From contig JASDFA010000006.1 of NCBI GenBank assembly GCA_035772735.1, positions 26,825,501 through 26,889,500 of the forward strand: DNA of 64,000 bases. Direction: 5' to 3'. Shown in pieces: positions 34,116 through 45,634 of the stretch. The stretch's first letter is position 1. Every line of letters begins with the position of its first letter. The stretch comes from Datura wrightii (lineage: Eukaryota > Streptophyta > Magnoliopsida > Solanales > Solanaceae). The notes beneath the pieces are model-generated. The model was not told where the DNA came from. It worked only from the letters and a program-made list of their open reading frames with translations, and ran no database searches. The translations under genes were made by a program, and so were the position numbers.

Positions 34116-36600
34116 AGGTCGTATCCCAGGGAGTCTGGAAGCCGTGCTAAGTAGAGTCTTGTCTATGGATGTGTTGTGCACCACATACTATAGGCAGGAG
34201 GCTGCGAGGCATGATATGATGGTTATCCTTCTTTCTCAGTAAGTCGTGCTTTAGAGCGGTACAGTATAGGGTTGAGTCCCTAAAAACTTACCGTATTCTT
34301 TGATTACAAATACAAAGGCAGATCAGCATTTCCCTATTACAGGCAGAAGATCAGAGATAGCAACAGAAGAGAACATCAGTCAGTTACATGATAACTACAG
34401 CAGCAGGAGGGGGTATCAGAGACCTCCCAGCGTGATACCTTTATTGGCATTATTCCCAGTATACGTTGATAACGTCAGAATAGGAAGTCAGAAGTATAGT
34501 GTACATATGAGTTGATTTACTTATTAGCTATATAAGATCTGATTATGATTACAGATAAGGTCAGACCACCAGGTAAGTATAAGAAAGAGAGAAAAATGCA
34601 GGAATCCCAAATACATCTTTTTGGATATGGTATAGTTAAATGCTTTTATTTGTTGCAATAAGAAAAGGGTTATTCCCACCTCTTGGTTTTGATGCCAGTA
34701 TAGTAAAGGAGCATAAGACTTGAGAGGGGGGTTGCCAAATCATGCAGTAAGTAAAGATGGGCTGATTGATCCTAGTAAGTATTAGAAAGTATAGAGAGCT
34801 CCTATGATTATGTAAGCTGTGCAGACCCTTATGATAACAAGCTAGTAAAGAAAGTAAGATTATTTAGCTTGCCCGAAGCAGGGGTAAAAGATTTATTAGT
34901 AATAAAATGCTTAGTAATAGTCAAGTTTGAGCCAGAAAAAGGCTAACTCTGCCAGATATGCTAATAGATAGAAAGACATACCTGTAAGATTATAGTTATG
35001 ATCTAGTTGTGACATCGAAAGATATAGAGGTCATGTGAATCAGATGGGCTTGAATACACGCTAGAAGAAGTATAGGCCGAGGCTTGATTAGTAATCTCAT
35101 TAGCAACGAAAGGCAGGTACCTTGAACCCCAGAGTTTAGTTTAAGTAAGATAAGGGGAAGAAGCAGGAATGTCAGATCTTGTGGGGAAATTAGAATTACC
35201 CCCGGATTGATAAAATACCGTATTAAGGATTAAGCCTTGGGCTGACAGTAGGATTGCGGTTCAGAATACCGCAGTATGTCCGCTATGGAAAGGTTAAGAA
35301 GTTACTGATACAGCAATTCTAATCTAGTGTAGCCTAGAGATAAGGCCCAGCAGATAGTCATGGGCTCTCAATATATGCCTAGTAAGGCTACAAGATTCGA
35401 ACATCGACCCCACATCGCAAGAGTGGCGAATTTCAAACAGCAGATGATAACAAAAATATTTATGTTGCTACTCTCAGAATGGGGTGACAATTCAATGAAA
35501 TGATAAGTCAGGGCAGGAGATATTATTAGGCCGTAGAAGAAATGTATCATGTACGATGTGAGACTCAGCAGAACCTGTCAGAAATTATGAATTACCGCAG
35601 AAATCAGTACATATTGTACGTAGCTAGCGATATATAAGTATACAGATCATAGATATGTTGTGAGTGGTTGCCTATAAGGGCTACAATCACAGATGCTGAT
35701 TAGTAATAGAAAGCCTATACAAATTGCATTGCAGGACAAAAAAAAAAGAGAAGAAAGAGAGAGAAGAAAGAAAGAAAAGAAGAAGAGAAAGGGCGTATTA
35801 AGTGTAAGTTACGTATGAAGTCATAGAAACTATCTCAGTTCTCAGTTATTAGATTAACAGACTTATGTGTTTTTGTCAGATCTAGGCTCTAGGAGCTTAC
35901 CAGAGTTATTGGCCTAAGACAGATGGCTAGAGGATAAGGGCGCAATTAGACAGTCTACCGACCAGCTGGCGCCTGCATTAGCAGGGAGGCATCCTTGAAG
36001 ATCGATAGCAGTAGTGCATGTGCCAGAACCAGAATTAGAGACCGAGTAGGCAAATTTCAGAGATTAGCAATACCAGAATTGTTCTAGCATGTTAAGTGGT
36101 CATACGTCGTTTTCCCAGCCTTGTGGGCGACAGTCGGCCTTAGTCAACCTAGCAGCTGTTATGTAGAACACCCCATAAGTCAGCTGGCCGTCCCAGTCAG
36201 AATACCCGTGGGTACCCTAAGGAAGGGTCCACATCAGTAGTTAGTGACAGACTAGTACTTCAGCTGGGCTTCGTAAGATATTCAGATACAGAGCCCTAGC
36301 GGAAGGCCAGTAGTTACAGAATAGCCTATAAGACCGAGAATTCCCCAGAACAGCAGTATAGATCCAAGTGGATACACACAAGGCGTAAGGGATTGATAGT
36401 ACCCTGCTAAAACAGTGTTTATTAAGACCAGGGGATCAGTAGACTCCCCGTGAAGACCCAGAGATTGATCGCCTGGAAGTAAGTTTGATTAAGCCCAGCC
36501 TTACAATGGTTCAAGCAAATAACAAAGCAATTAGATGCCCACGAGTTTGCAGTTATGCATGAATTACAAGTACTCAAATAGAACAGTTAGAGCATTGCTA
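34116..36600 (+). pseudogene. T2 leader and gag-derived remains
   Basis: The leader (34116-34260) looks like other Tekay/Del leaders. From about 34350 to 36600 I could not read any continuous gag frame; short stretches near 36090-36250 resemble the knuckle region of gag only loosely. A purine tract at 35738-35780 is a simple repeat. The region holds no usable open frame. Confidence 0.5.
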
Positions 36601-36689
36601 GACTACTGCCACATTCGGGTCATTCAACCCGACTATTCAGTCATTTAAGGTTATGCAGCCAGATCATTAGAGTTCATGGTCAATATCAG

Positions 36690-37400
36690 GACCCCTTGAT
36701 CAGATACGGGCACATGGTGTGCAGACAGTCGTTCAAGGTTACCTTAGCAACAAGCAGCTTTAGCATGCGGCCAGAAGGCCAGATATGCTCTAGTTATACC
36801 GGTAGACTACTTGTCGGATTCTCCGGTATAATAAACCAGTATGACCGTCAGTTATATGTCGAATTTTGTAAATGTGAATTTTGGTTGAGCTTAGTAGCCT
36901 TTTTGGTCACATTGTGTCGGAGGCTGGTGTACAGATAGATACACAGAAAATTGAAGTAGTGAAAACATAGCCTAGACCTACCACTCCGATCGAAGTACGC
37001 AGTCCCTGCGGTTAGCCGGGTACTGCAGAGGGTCTGTGGAAGGATTTTCCACCTTAGCAGCACCTCTGGCTAAGTTGACACAGAAGGCAGCAAAAGTTCC
37101 AGTAGACTGAGGCATGTGAGCAGAACTTCCAAGAGTTAACAGCCAGGTTAACCTCAGCCCCAGTGTTAGCATCGCCAGAAGGTACAGAGGGTTGGTGCAG
37201 CATGGTAAAGTAACAGTTTATGCTTTCAGGCAATTGAAGAAACGTGAAAAGAATTGTCTTACCCATGACCTGGAGGTAGTTGCAGTAGTTTATGCTTGAA
37301 AAAGCGAGAATTTTGTGTCACCCGGGAAGGGCTAATACGGTAGTAGATGCCCTTAGCCGTAAATCTATGGGGAGTTGGCATACTTGCCGCCTGAACAGCG
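36690..37400 (+). pseudogene. T2 RT 3' part and RNase H scraps
   Basis: Readable in pieces: VEFCKCEFWLSLVAFL (about 36855-36905, end of the RT palm), [20 protein letters not shown] (about 37105-37165, start of RNase H) and HPGRANTVVDALSR (about 37318-37360, end of RNase H). The RNase H middle is deleted, and the RT catalytic motif is not found. Confidence 0.8.
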
Positions 37401-37559
37401 GGAATAGACCCGAGAATTTCACTAGTTAGCCGGTTTAGCCGTTCACATAGTAGAAATAAAAGATAACAGAACGATAATACAGAATGTCAGTGTTGTCGTT
37501 AGTGGTGAAAGTAAAGGAACGACAGTATGGAGACCCTAGCCGGGTTCAACTTAAGCACG

Positions 37560-38522
37560 AGGTTCAGTAAGGAGAGGTGACATATTTTTAGATACCCGGG
37601 GATGAAGTGTGTCGATATAAAGGCCGCATTTGTGCTCCAGATATTTTGGGGCATCGCCAGCAGTTTATGAGCGAGGCGCATTACGCCCGCTATTCTCTTC
37701 ATCCCGATACGACAAAGAGGTACCATGACATTAAAAAGCACTACTGGTAGCCCAGTGTCCTAACTGCCAACAAGCGAAAGCAGAACATCAGAAACCAGGT
37801 GGGTTTGACCCAGGACACAGCTGTGCCTCTCCGGAAATGAGAAGTGGTGAATATGAATTTTGTAGCAAGATTACCCCGTACTAAACACAGACATGACTCT
37901 ATATGAGTGATAAGTGACAGATTGACAAAAATCAGCTCATTTCTTGCCAGTAAGAACTACTTTCTCGGCCGAAGATTATGCTGAGTTGCATATCAGAAAG
38001 ATAGTCAGATTACATGGAGTACCAGTATCCATTATTTTAGACAGAGGAGCACAATTCACAGCTAGATTCTGGCAGTCATTTCAGAAGGGTTTGGGAACGC
38101 AGATTAATTTAAGCACAGCGTTCTATCCTCAGACAGATGAGCAGGCTGAGCGCACAATTCAGACGCTCGAAGACATGTTGCGAGCGTGTGTGCTAGATTG
38201 CAGTAATAGCCAAAATGAGCATTTACCATTAATTGAATTTGCCTCCAGAATTAGAATCCATTCATCCGGTCTTCTATGTAACAATGCTGAGGAAATGCAT
38301 AGGAGACCCGTCCAGAGCAGTCCCAGTCCAGAATATCCAGGTTACAAAAAGCTGGCCTATGAAGAGGCTCCAATAACTATCTTAAACAGACAGATTCGCA
38401 GATTGAGGACTAAAGATATTACGTCTATCAAGGTATTGAGGCGTAACAAGAATCGAGGAGAGATGACTTGGGAAGCAGAGAAAGATAGGAGGACCAGATA
38501 TCCTCACCTATTTCAGGCCTAG
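37560..38522 (+). pseudogene. T2 integrase and chromodomain, internally deleted
   Basis: The zinc-binding end reads CPNCQQAKAEHQKPGG (about 37755-37802). The longest frame (37944-38522) codes the core end ILDRGAQFTARFW (Asp codon at 38040) and QAERTIQTLEDML (Glu codon at 38148), with 35 residues between the two acidic residues. At about 38240 the frame jumps from LIEFA straight into the end of the C-terminal domain, a deletion of roughly 250 bp plus a frame change. It then regains the chromodomain tail (LAYEEAPITILNRQIRRLR, EMTWEAE) and stops at 38520-38522. The first catalytic Asp is not clear. It is unlikely to be active. Confidence 0.88.
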
Positions 38523-38770
38523 GCAGACGACAGGTATGTCCGTATTATTACTTATGCAGTACCTTATGGTTGTATGTCTGTGAATGAGAAAGATTGATAT
38601 TTAATTATCCAGTGGATCCTAGAATATTAGGTGCAGTGCCTGTGTTGGACTTTTTTGCATTTCAGGTTTTTGCTATAGTCCATATTACAGGGGAAACTCT
38701 GCCGAAATGTTTCTAGAAAGTAAGTAAGTAGTCCTCTAGATAACAGTGTACATTCGAGGACGAATGTTCT

Positions 38771-38784
38771 TAAGGGGGGGAGAA
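38771..38784 (+). promoter_or_regulatory. Polypurine tract of T2
   Basis: TAAGGGGGGGAGAA sits directly before TGTTATACC, the start of the 3' LTR, and follows the usual 'cgaggacgaatgttctt'. It is intact. Confidence 0.85.
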
Positions 38785-41532
38785 TGTTATACCCCGTAGA
38801 ATTTCCGGCACCTAGATGACCTATTCGCATGTTGGTTAAGTATATTTGAAGGCCATACGTGCTGTAGAAAGGCCCGTGAAAAAGATCAGACGAGAAACCC
38901 GTCGAACCATCGCGGGAGAAGCCGAGGTAGAGCCCCTCCGCGATGGCAGCATGTCACGAAGGTGAGGCCTCCGCAATGGCTCCGTGACAGGTTGCCCAGG
39001 TTCAAGCCCAAGTATATAAGCCCCACATCGGTTTAATTTCATTTTAAATCAAAGGAAATTCCAGAAAACAGAGGGCAAACGCAGAGAGAAAGGAGAAACG
39101 AAGAAATTATATAATTTTCGTCCGATTACGCTGCTAAACGCTGCCCAAAATCAAATTAATACCAGATACCAAGGTAATTAGCAGCAGAGAGCATTCCTAC
39201 GGATTCAGTTTTTGTAAAATACAGCCGACGGATCGTCGAGCCACTGAGCTAAGGTAAGTGGAATTGCTCTAAATTAGTGTCTATGTGTTCCTAGCTGTGA
39301 AGTGAATATTTCTCCCTTCTGGACCGCTGAAAAATAGTGAGTTTTCGACCGTCTTTCGATAAGCCTAAGTTTAGGCTATAAACTATATCGAAAGTGACGT
39401 TGCTCCTTACAATAAAGCTGTATTTAATATTAATTGACATATTTATGAATGCAGTTGGGAGAAAATAGTTGAAGTACCGGCCGAGCCTCGTCCGACAGAC
39501 GGATAGTTCAAGGATAAGGTATGTAAAGTTAGTTTCCTCGGCAAGTTAAGAAATCTTGATACAGTACAGTAATTTAAAGGCCAGTAGATTGTCCAGAAGT
39601 CATGTGTTACATTTGTTACGACTGTTGGTACGATATTGAAAGTATCGAGTTACAACTTGCGTGAAATTTGCTAGTATGATAGAGATTCTAATATAAGCAT
39701 TAGAAACTGCACAGTATGCTCAGTATGCGATGTTACACAAGATGTTAGTATATCATTGAGCTCAATCGAAACTCAGTAGAGCAAGTAGTACCTATAAGAC
39801 AGCTCAGAAATAGAATGATAAGTTGAAACGAAGTTAGAAAGCATGTTAGGAATAGTAAATCATGTTACTATAGAAAATCAGTATACAGCATAGTTTCAGC
39901 AGAAGGACTATATCATGTTCAGCATTAGCCTTAGTATCGTCTGGCAGAAGACCATATTCGTACATACATATATATTATTTCCAGCCTCAGCATGTATTAA
40001 GTATGTACATATTTCTATCACTAGTCCAGCATATAGTATATATAGAAACTGAGTAAACAGCAGAATTTTCAGCAGGAACATTATTTTATATAGCATTTGC
40101 CCCAGTACAGCCCGGCAGGAGACTATATTCATATTTACACATCTTTACCTGCCTCAGCACGTATTAAATAAGTACAGATTACTGTCATTAGTTCAGCAGG
40201 TAATATATGTGATACTTTCCCCCTATTAGCCTCAGCATGTGAGATACGCAGACAGCATTACTAGTTGAGACCGTCGTATTATTTGGGGTTGGATTACCCA
40301 GCATCCCTGACCGCCCCAGGGTTAATAGCTGTATCGACTCGTCCGCCAGAGGATGAGGATACGTCACTCTATGGAGTGGTATGCCGTCCCGCAAGGGGAC
40401 GAAGATGGGATGCCAGTTTCCCCATATTGTGCCTTGGTCGGCCCTTATACACCCCCGTCGAGCGGGTACGCCCGGGGTGTTGATTCAGGAGTCCTTCGGA
40501 CTCAAGTACAGTTATAGTCAGGGGCTCAGCGAGCCCAAGTGCATACCCAGGGGACCGGCAGGATGCTTACAGCCATCATAGGAGATGGGATGACCGGGGT
40601 AGGGGTGTAGATTCTGTGCTGATTGTACCTCCCGGCTTATGGGGGCCGGGTAAGGTTTGTGTATGTTATGTATGTTATGATATGTTATACTATGTTACAG
40701 TAGATACGAGTAGATCGACAGTGGAACGATCAATCCTCAGGTATGACTCCTACTCCTTCCAGTATGATTAAGAGAAGGTATGACTTACATTATCAGACAG
40801 TTAAGCTATTCCTTCTGCTTCAGTTTCATCAGTTATATTATTATTTTCAGATGTTTCTTTCAATTATTGCTTTACATACTCAGTACCAGCGGTACTGACG
40901 CCCGGTGAGGCGCTGCATTACTTGCCTGCAGGTACTCATAGATGAGCAGGCAATACAACGTGATTTCTGTCAGCGATCGAGTATTCAGCTCCTGTCATCC
41001 AAAAATTGAATATCAGAGGTGTATTTCAGTTCTTTTTTTGTTATATAGTACGGGTAGGTCGGGGCCCTGTCTCGATCATTCTATTGCTATTCCTAGAGGC
41101 TTGCAGTCTGTATATTTCCCTGTGGTCAGTTGAGCCGGTCGTGTGAGGCCGTGCAGTTGTTAGATGTTAGTACTCTTGCTTCTTTTATGTTGGTCGTGTG
41201 GGGCCATAAGTTTGACAGTAGTGGTGACCTTGCCGGTCACGTAGCCTTCTAGTATTTTATTGCTGAATGCAGATAACTAGACAGCATGGTGGCCTTGTCG
41301 GCCCGCATAGGCTTCCCTATAGTGCTTGTTCTGGTCGGCTGTTATCACAGGTACAGGAGGCTATAGGCCAATGGGCCGGGGCTGTGTTTACAGCCGTTAT
41401 ATAGCCCTTTGTTTCCAGAAATGTGAATTAGAGCCAGCCAGGCACCAAATGTGCCTAGGCTTAGCAGTCCAGTAGTTCAGGTCCTAGTAGGGCACCAGGT
41501 GCCAGTCATACCCCCCAAGGTGGGGCGTGACA
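38785..41532 (+). repeat. 3' LTR of T2
   Basis: Partner of 31353-34099. TATA box TATATAAG at 39013-39020. Palindrome block at 38903-38998, slightly more decayed than in the 5' LTR. Confidence 0.95.
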
Positions 41533-41537
41533 CTCGG

Positions 41538-41574
41538 CTTCCTGAAGTGCATCTTGCTGAGCTTCTTCGGCCAT
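41538..41574 (-). pseudogene. First codons of gag of element A, cut off by T2
   Basis: Minus-strand ATG at 41574, then MAEEAQQDALQEA. After T2 the frame resumes at 31352 with EDACDEVVNA. Joining over the TSD keeps the frame. It is preceded by a ~210-bp leader running from the primer site. Confidence 0.65.
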
Positions 41575-41780
41575 AAGGGCCTCCCTCTACTTAAGGTTTT
41601 CCATTCTCCATAGAGTTTACTCTAATTCAAGATCAAGAGGAATCAGGGGGTTTCGTCTTTGTTGAGTACTTGGCATTCACCAAGAGACAACTTGTGGATG
41701 TCACAAACAAAAAGAAAATCTTAATGAGGAAATAACAACTAAAAGTTAAACACAGCATTACTCTAATCCTAAGTCGTATT
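41575..41780 (-). other. Leader of element A between PBS and gag
   Basis: 205 bp of AT-rich leader with short upstream ATG frames, such as one at about 41605. A splice donor for ORF3 would be expected here or in early gag; 'cttggtgaat' on the minus strand (about 41680) is the only fair candidate. Confidence 0.4.
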
Positions 41781-41797
41781 CCCCAGCAACGGCGCCA
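41781..41797 (-). promoter_or_regulatory. Primer binding site of element A (tRNA-Asp type)
   Basis: The minus strand reads TGGCGCCGTTGCTGGGG four bases after the 5' LTR, the well-known primer site of Athila-type elements. Confidence 0.85.
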
Positions 41798-41801
41798 CCT
41801 T

Positions 41802-43447
41802 TGATAATGCTCAAATCACACTCCTATAAAAGTATGACATGGATGTTGTCAATATATAACCCAACAAAGGTTGGGTTCGAACCCGTAGGAATAAGGTCAA
41901 TATATAAACTAATGCAAGTATTTAAGCTTTTAAGTTTGTTATCTCCTAAAGGGGGTTTTGTAAAAACAAATATGTAACAATGCTAAGAATTGATTGTTGT
42001 ATATCAAGTTTATGAGAATAACTAGTGTAAAATTTACCCATGGATTCATAACTACTTCGTATTTTACACTTGTGATCTATCCAAATGCTTACTTGTAGAA
42101 CTGATAGCTAGGGTTCATCTAAATGACTGGTTCGTCCCTATTGGATGACTATATTCAATCACCAGATTAGGTCTTATGAGTGATTTCAATTCGACCTTTA
42201 TCAATTTGTTCCAAATTAACTATCCAGCAACCACAACTCACGTCATACAATGACCCATAAAGATCAAGTCTTTATTTTAATTCTCTTTTTCTAATCTCTA
42301 TTTCTCTAGATTCAAGCAAGTAAAGAATTCGGGCAAGTTCTAACACTGCGCTGCATTCAGAAAAATTAAAGATGAAGAGAATATAATACTTTAGCATTGG
42401 TTTAGAATCACTTTGTGCAACCCTAGTTCATTAATTCACCATGGTTCCCACAACCCTAGTTGTGGAGGTTTTAGCCTTTCATGGTTGTAAGAGAATTAAG
42501 CATTCATAGACAAACACATAATTTCAAACATAAAAAGATTATTGAAAGAAAACATACTTGATTATTGAATAATTAATGAAGAACACTTCAAGAACAATGA
42601 GAAAATCAATTCAAAAAAGTCTCCCCAAAACTTGAATAGAAATTCAACAACAATTATTTTTCTCCAAATCTGACTCTCTCCCTTCTTTTGACTTGTTCTG
42701 ACCGAAAATAACCTAAAAAGTATTTATATAAATATTTAGAACCCTTTCCTAAGTAAACAGGGAAAACTACTGAATTGTCGCTGACTTCACTTACGACCCA
42801 TAACAGGATTGTATGGGTCGTACCTTTACTCATACAATTGTTGGCAACTTCTATTTTTTCTACGTGTTGGAAGCTGATATGACTCATACCATGAATCTAC
42901 GAGTCGTGTTGTCTTGTCGTGGTTTGATCTTGAGAGTTCCGGCATTCTCTGAATATTTTCACTGGTGGCTTGGTACGACTCATACCTGCGTCCTACAACT
43001 TGTGACTTCCAGTCGTACATTGAGATCTGCAGTTCTTCAATTCTTCTGAAGTTTACCACGTCTCCTTAATATGGACCTTAGGTAGATATCACGATCCGTG
43101 GTTACTACTCGTACCTGGAGACTTGTCCTGTGTAGCATCTTCTGAACTTTTCTACGACTACTGTGGTACAGATTGTACCATAAGTCATACTTTGCCTTTT
43201 CCTCAAACAAATGTTTTGGACTTTTCCACGATTCTCATACGCCTCATAGTAGGATGGTACGGCTCATACTGAGGTTTGTACTTAGCCCTTTTTCTATATT
43301 TTGTCCTTCTTTTGCACATTTCAACTCCAACATCTATCTTCCTTGAAAACAAAGTAAAATTGTATAATATCCATATAAACACCCCTAAGTCCATGCTTAT
43401 TTTCTCAATTTTAAGCGTCAAAAGTGTTGTAAATCCACAGCACATCA
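41802..43447 (-). repeat. 5' LTR of element A
   Basis: TGATAATGCTC...CAGCACATCA, 1646 bp. It aligns over its length with the LTRs of element B. The palindrome cluster is at 42785-43280, for example ACGAGTCGT at 42899-42907. Confidence 0.88.
42785..43280. repeat. Palindrome cluster TAC-GACTC-GTA in the 5' LTR of element A
   Basis: About ten words, such as 'gtacgactcatacc' near 42973 and 'ggtacggctcatac' near 43258. The outer pair is mostly T/A. The intact core is at 42899-42907. Confidence 0.8.
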
Positions 43448-44016
43448 ACACAGCAAATGCCTTTACATTTAATTTCATCATCATTATATTACATATTACC
43501 TCTAAGTGGTGAAATGATAAGTAATTATGAAAATGCCTACATGTCCTCCCTATTTGATTCAGATAATTGTTGCACAATAGTTGATACTTATGTTGTAATT
43601 CTATAATATTAGTTGATTGCACATATTGCTTCTCTGTTGATTATTGTTGTCTTTAGATTCTAAACAATCTTTTTATTGAGTTCTTATACCTGACATCTAT
43701 GATTAATTATTAAGAAGGTCAGTGTAGGACCAAGCCTTGCATCAATTCATATAAGGTTCAGTCAATGATGTTGCTAAGTATATATGTTTCTCATACTCAC
43801 CTTTGCTTTCTCTACACCTTTCCTATGCAGGCTCTGTTTCAGGAACTAGTGGCAGAGTCATCATAGTACCTGAGGTCTCATACTAAAGTTCGGGGTGAGT
43901 TGCTCAGTTGTTTCGCAGCAATGGATTCAAGATTCATTTGTTTTTATTGTATTTTCTTTCAGGAAAGCTTATAGACTTTTAGACTATGTATTTTTAATCT
44001 TGGATGCTCTTGTACT
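43448..44016 (+). mobile_element. LTR fragment of the T3 family
   Basis: Aligns with 56988-57567 (for example 'gtgtaggaccaa', 'tacctgaggt', 'gagttgct..tttcgcagca'). It is bounded on the left by element A and on the right by element C, so both entered the same LTR. Confidence 0.85.
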
Positions 44017-45620
44017 TGATAACGCCTAAATTACACCTCGCAAATTGAGATATAAAGTGGTCGATGTCAAATATAGAACCCAAGAAAGGTTGAGGTCGAT
44101 CCCACAGGGAATATGAAAAGAACTTGAGTTAATGTGATTAGCTATTACTATCTGATTACTTATTTCCTATAGGGGAAAGAAATAAAATAATAAACAAGAG
44201 TAAAGACTACTAGATGCTTAAATCTATTTCAATTTGAATTCAATCAACAAATTGACTAGGATTGTGTTCCCCAAGACTTCATAACCACAAGGCTTTTACA
44301 CTATTGATCTATTTCGGTGTTTAACATGAAATATCGGTAAGTTAGGTTCACCTAAATGATTGGTCCCCTATCTAGATGATTATCACCACTCAACTTGGTT
44401 TGTATATGGGTGTATGCTTAATTAACCCTTACCCTTAACATCGGATTAGCTATCCTCGAACAAGTTCAAGCTATTAGATGAGGGTTGATAGCCTAAAACC
44501 TTTATTGTTAATCCTTTTTCCCATTCACTACCTCCTTGATCCAGTAAGTAAGAACAAGGCAAGTTCCAACATTTGCAACTATTAAGAAATAATTAAAATG
44601 AAGGGAAAAACAATACATGCATTAAGCTCCGTTCAAGAATCACTAAGTGTTTTACCTATGCGAGTTAATTCATCATGGTTCCCACAGACATAGTTATGGG
44701 TTTAGCTACTCATGCTTAAATAATCACAATCACAAAATATAGAATAAATCATAATTATAACTTACAAAAAACCGTAGAAGAAAACCATGTGAATTGAATA
44801 TAACTCCAAAACTAATGAACAAAACTCCAATGTTGATTAATTACCAAAATCAAGAACAAAATTACAAACTTTGTTTCTTGAACCAAGAATGATTGTTCAC
44901 AACACCAGAATCCACGTGAAAGTACTAAAAAATAAACTATTTTCTAAAAATAAACATAAAAATTATATTTATAGTTCCAAACAAATCTTATCCTAACTAA
45001 ACTTGGATTCCAGGTCGGCATGGGTAACGGGCCAAGTAATAACTCGTTGGGTCTCCCAACGAGTCATGATCAGTGAAAATCATCCGTCCTCGACAATAGG
45101 CCCAATTGTGGTAATGGATCACCTAATGACTCATTGTGTCAGGGCATGATTTGTTAGGCCTCTCGTGGTCTTGGTTCTCCAGAATTCCAGTGCACATGAT
45201 GGTTCGTACCAGTGCTCTCCTGATGAGTCGTCCCATCATCTGATGACTCGTTACTTCTGTCGTTGCCTTCATTAGATATTTTTCAGAAATCCTCTTCCCA
45301 GTCTTCACGATTGGCTTAACGACTTGTTACTAGACGTAACAAGTCGTGCCTTCAGCCCGTTAAATGCACGCTTCTTCAACATTAAAACTTGAGCTTCTCC
45401 CCACGACTCCAGGCATGAGTCGTGCTTTGAAACAACAATTCATGACTTGCCTAGCAGCCTACATTTCAGTCCTTTTATGCCTTACTTCGCCTATTTCCCG
45501 TTCCGGACCTGTTTTCCTCAACATTCATCACAAACGCATCATATCTACATAAATATACCCTAAATGTGCATAGTTTCTTGGTTTTAAGCGTCGAAAGTGT
45601 CGTAAAATCATGGCACATCA
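44017..45620 (-). repeat. 3' LTR of element C
   Basis: TGATAACGCC...GGCACATCA, 1604 bp. It is clearly diverged from the LTRs of A and B but co-linear with them. The palindrome cluster at 45010-45440 is mostly of the AAC..GTT type. Confidence 0.85.
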
Positions 45621-45634
45621 ACACCCACAACTTA
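45621..45634 (-). promoter_or_regulatory. Polypurine tract of element C
   Basis: The minus strand reads AAGTTGTGGGTGT directly before TGATGTGCC, the LTR start. Confidence 0.6.

Larger units (their letters stand above)
31353..41532 (+). mobile_element. Element T2: Tekay/Del-type retrotransposon with near-identical LTRs and a wrecked interior
   Basis: TSD CTCGG at 31348-31352 and 41533-41537. LTRs 31353-34099 and 38785-41532 (2747 and 2748 bp), both TGTTATACCCC...GGGGCGTGACA. PBS and PPT are intact, whereas the interior (34100-38784, 4.7 kb) keeps only scraps of RT, RNase H, integrase and chromodomain with large internal deletions. It is inserted in gag of element A at about codon 13. Confidence 0.96.
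791..43447 (-). mobile_element. Element A: outer Athila-like Ty3/gypsy retrotransposon, heavily nested
   Basis: Reassembled from order and strand: 5' LTR (41802-43447), PBS (41781-41797), gag start (41574), gag-protease (31347 to about 29060), a deleted RT-integrase part, spacer (about 29050 to 27430), ORF3 in three pieces, then a 3' noncoding region (3058 to 1467). Three elements interrupt it: T2 (TSD CTCGG, in gag), T1 (TSD TATAC, in ORF3) and B (imperfect TSD, in ORF3). Reading across each insertion restores a continuous match to the related copy in element C, which is the main support. The 3' LTR end at the left is uncertain. Its right flank (43448 on) is a T3-type LTR interior that begins with ACACA, the same bases as at the matching place in the T3 LTR (about 56990). 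Confidence 0.65.

Noticed and set aside
35738..35780. Extra polypurine tract inside T2
   Set aside because: No LTR start follows; it is a simple purine repeat.
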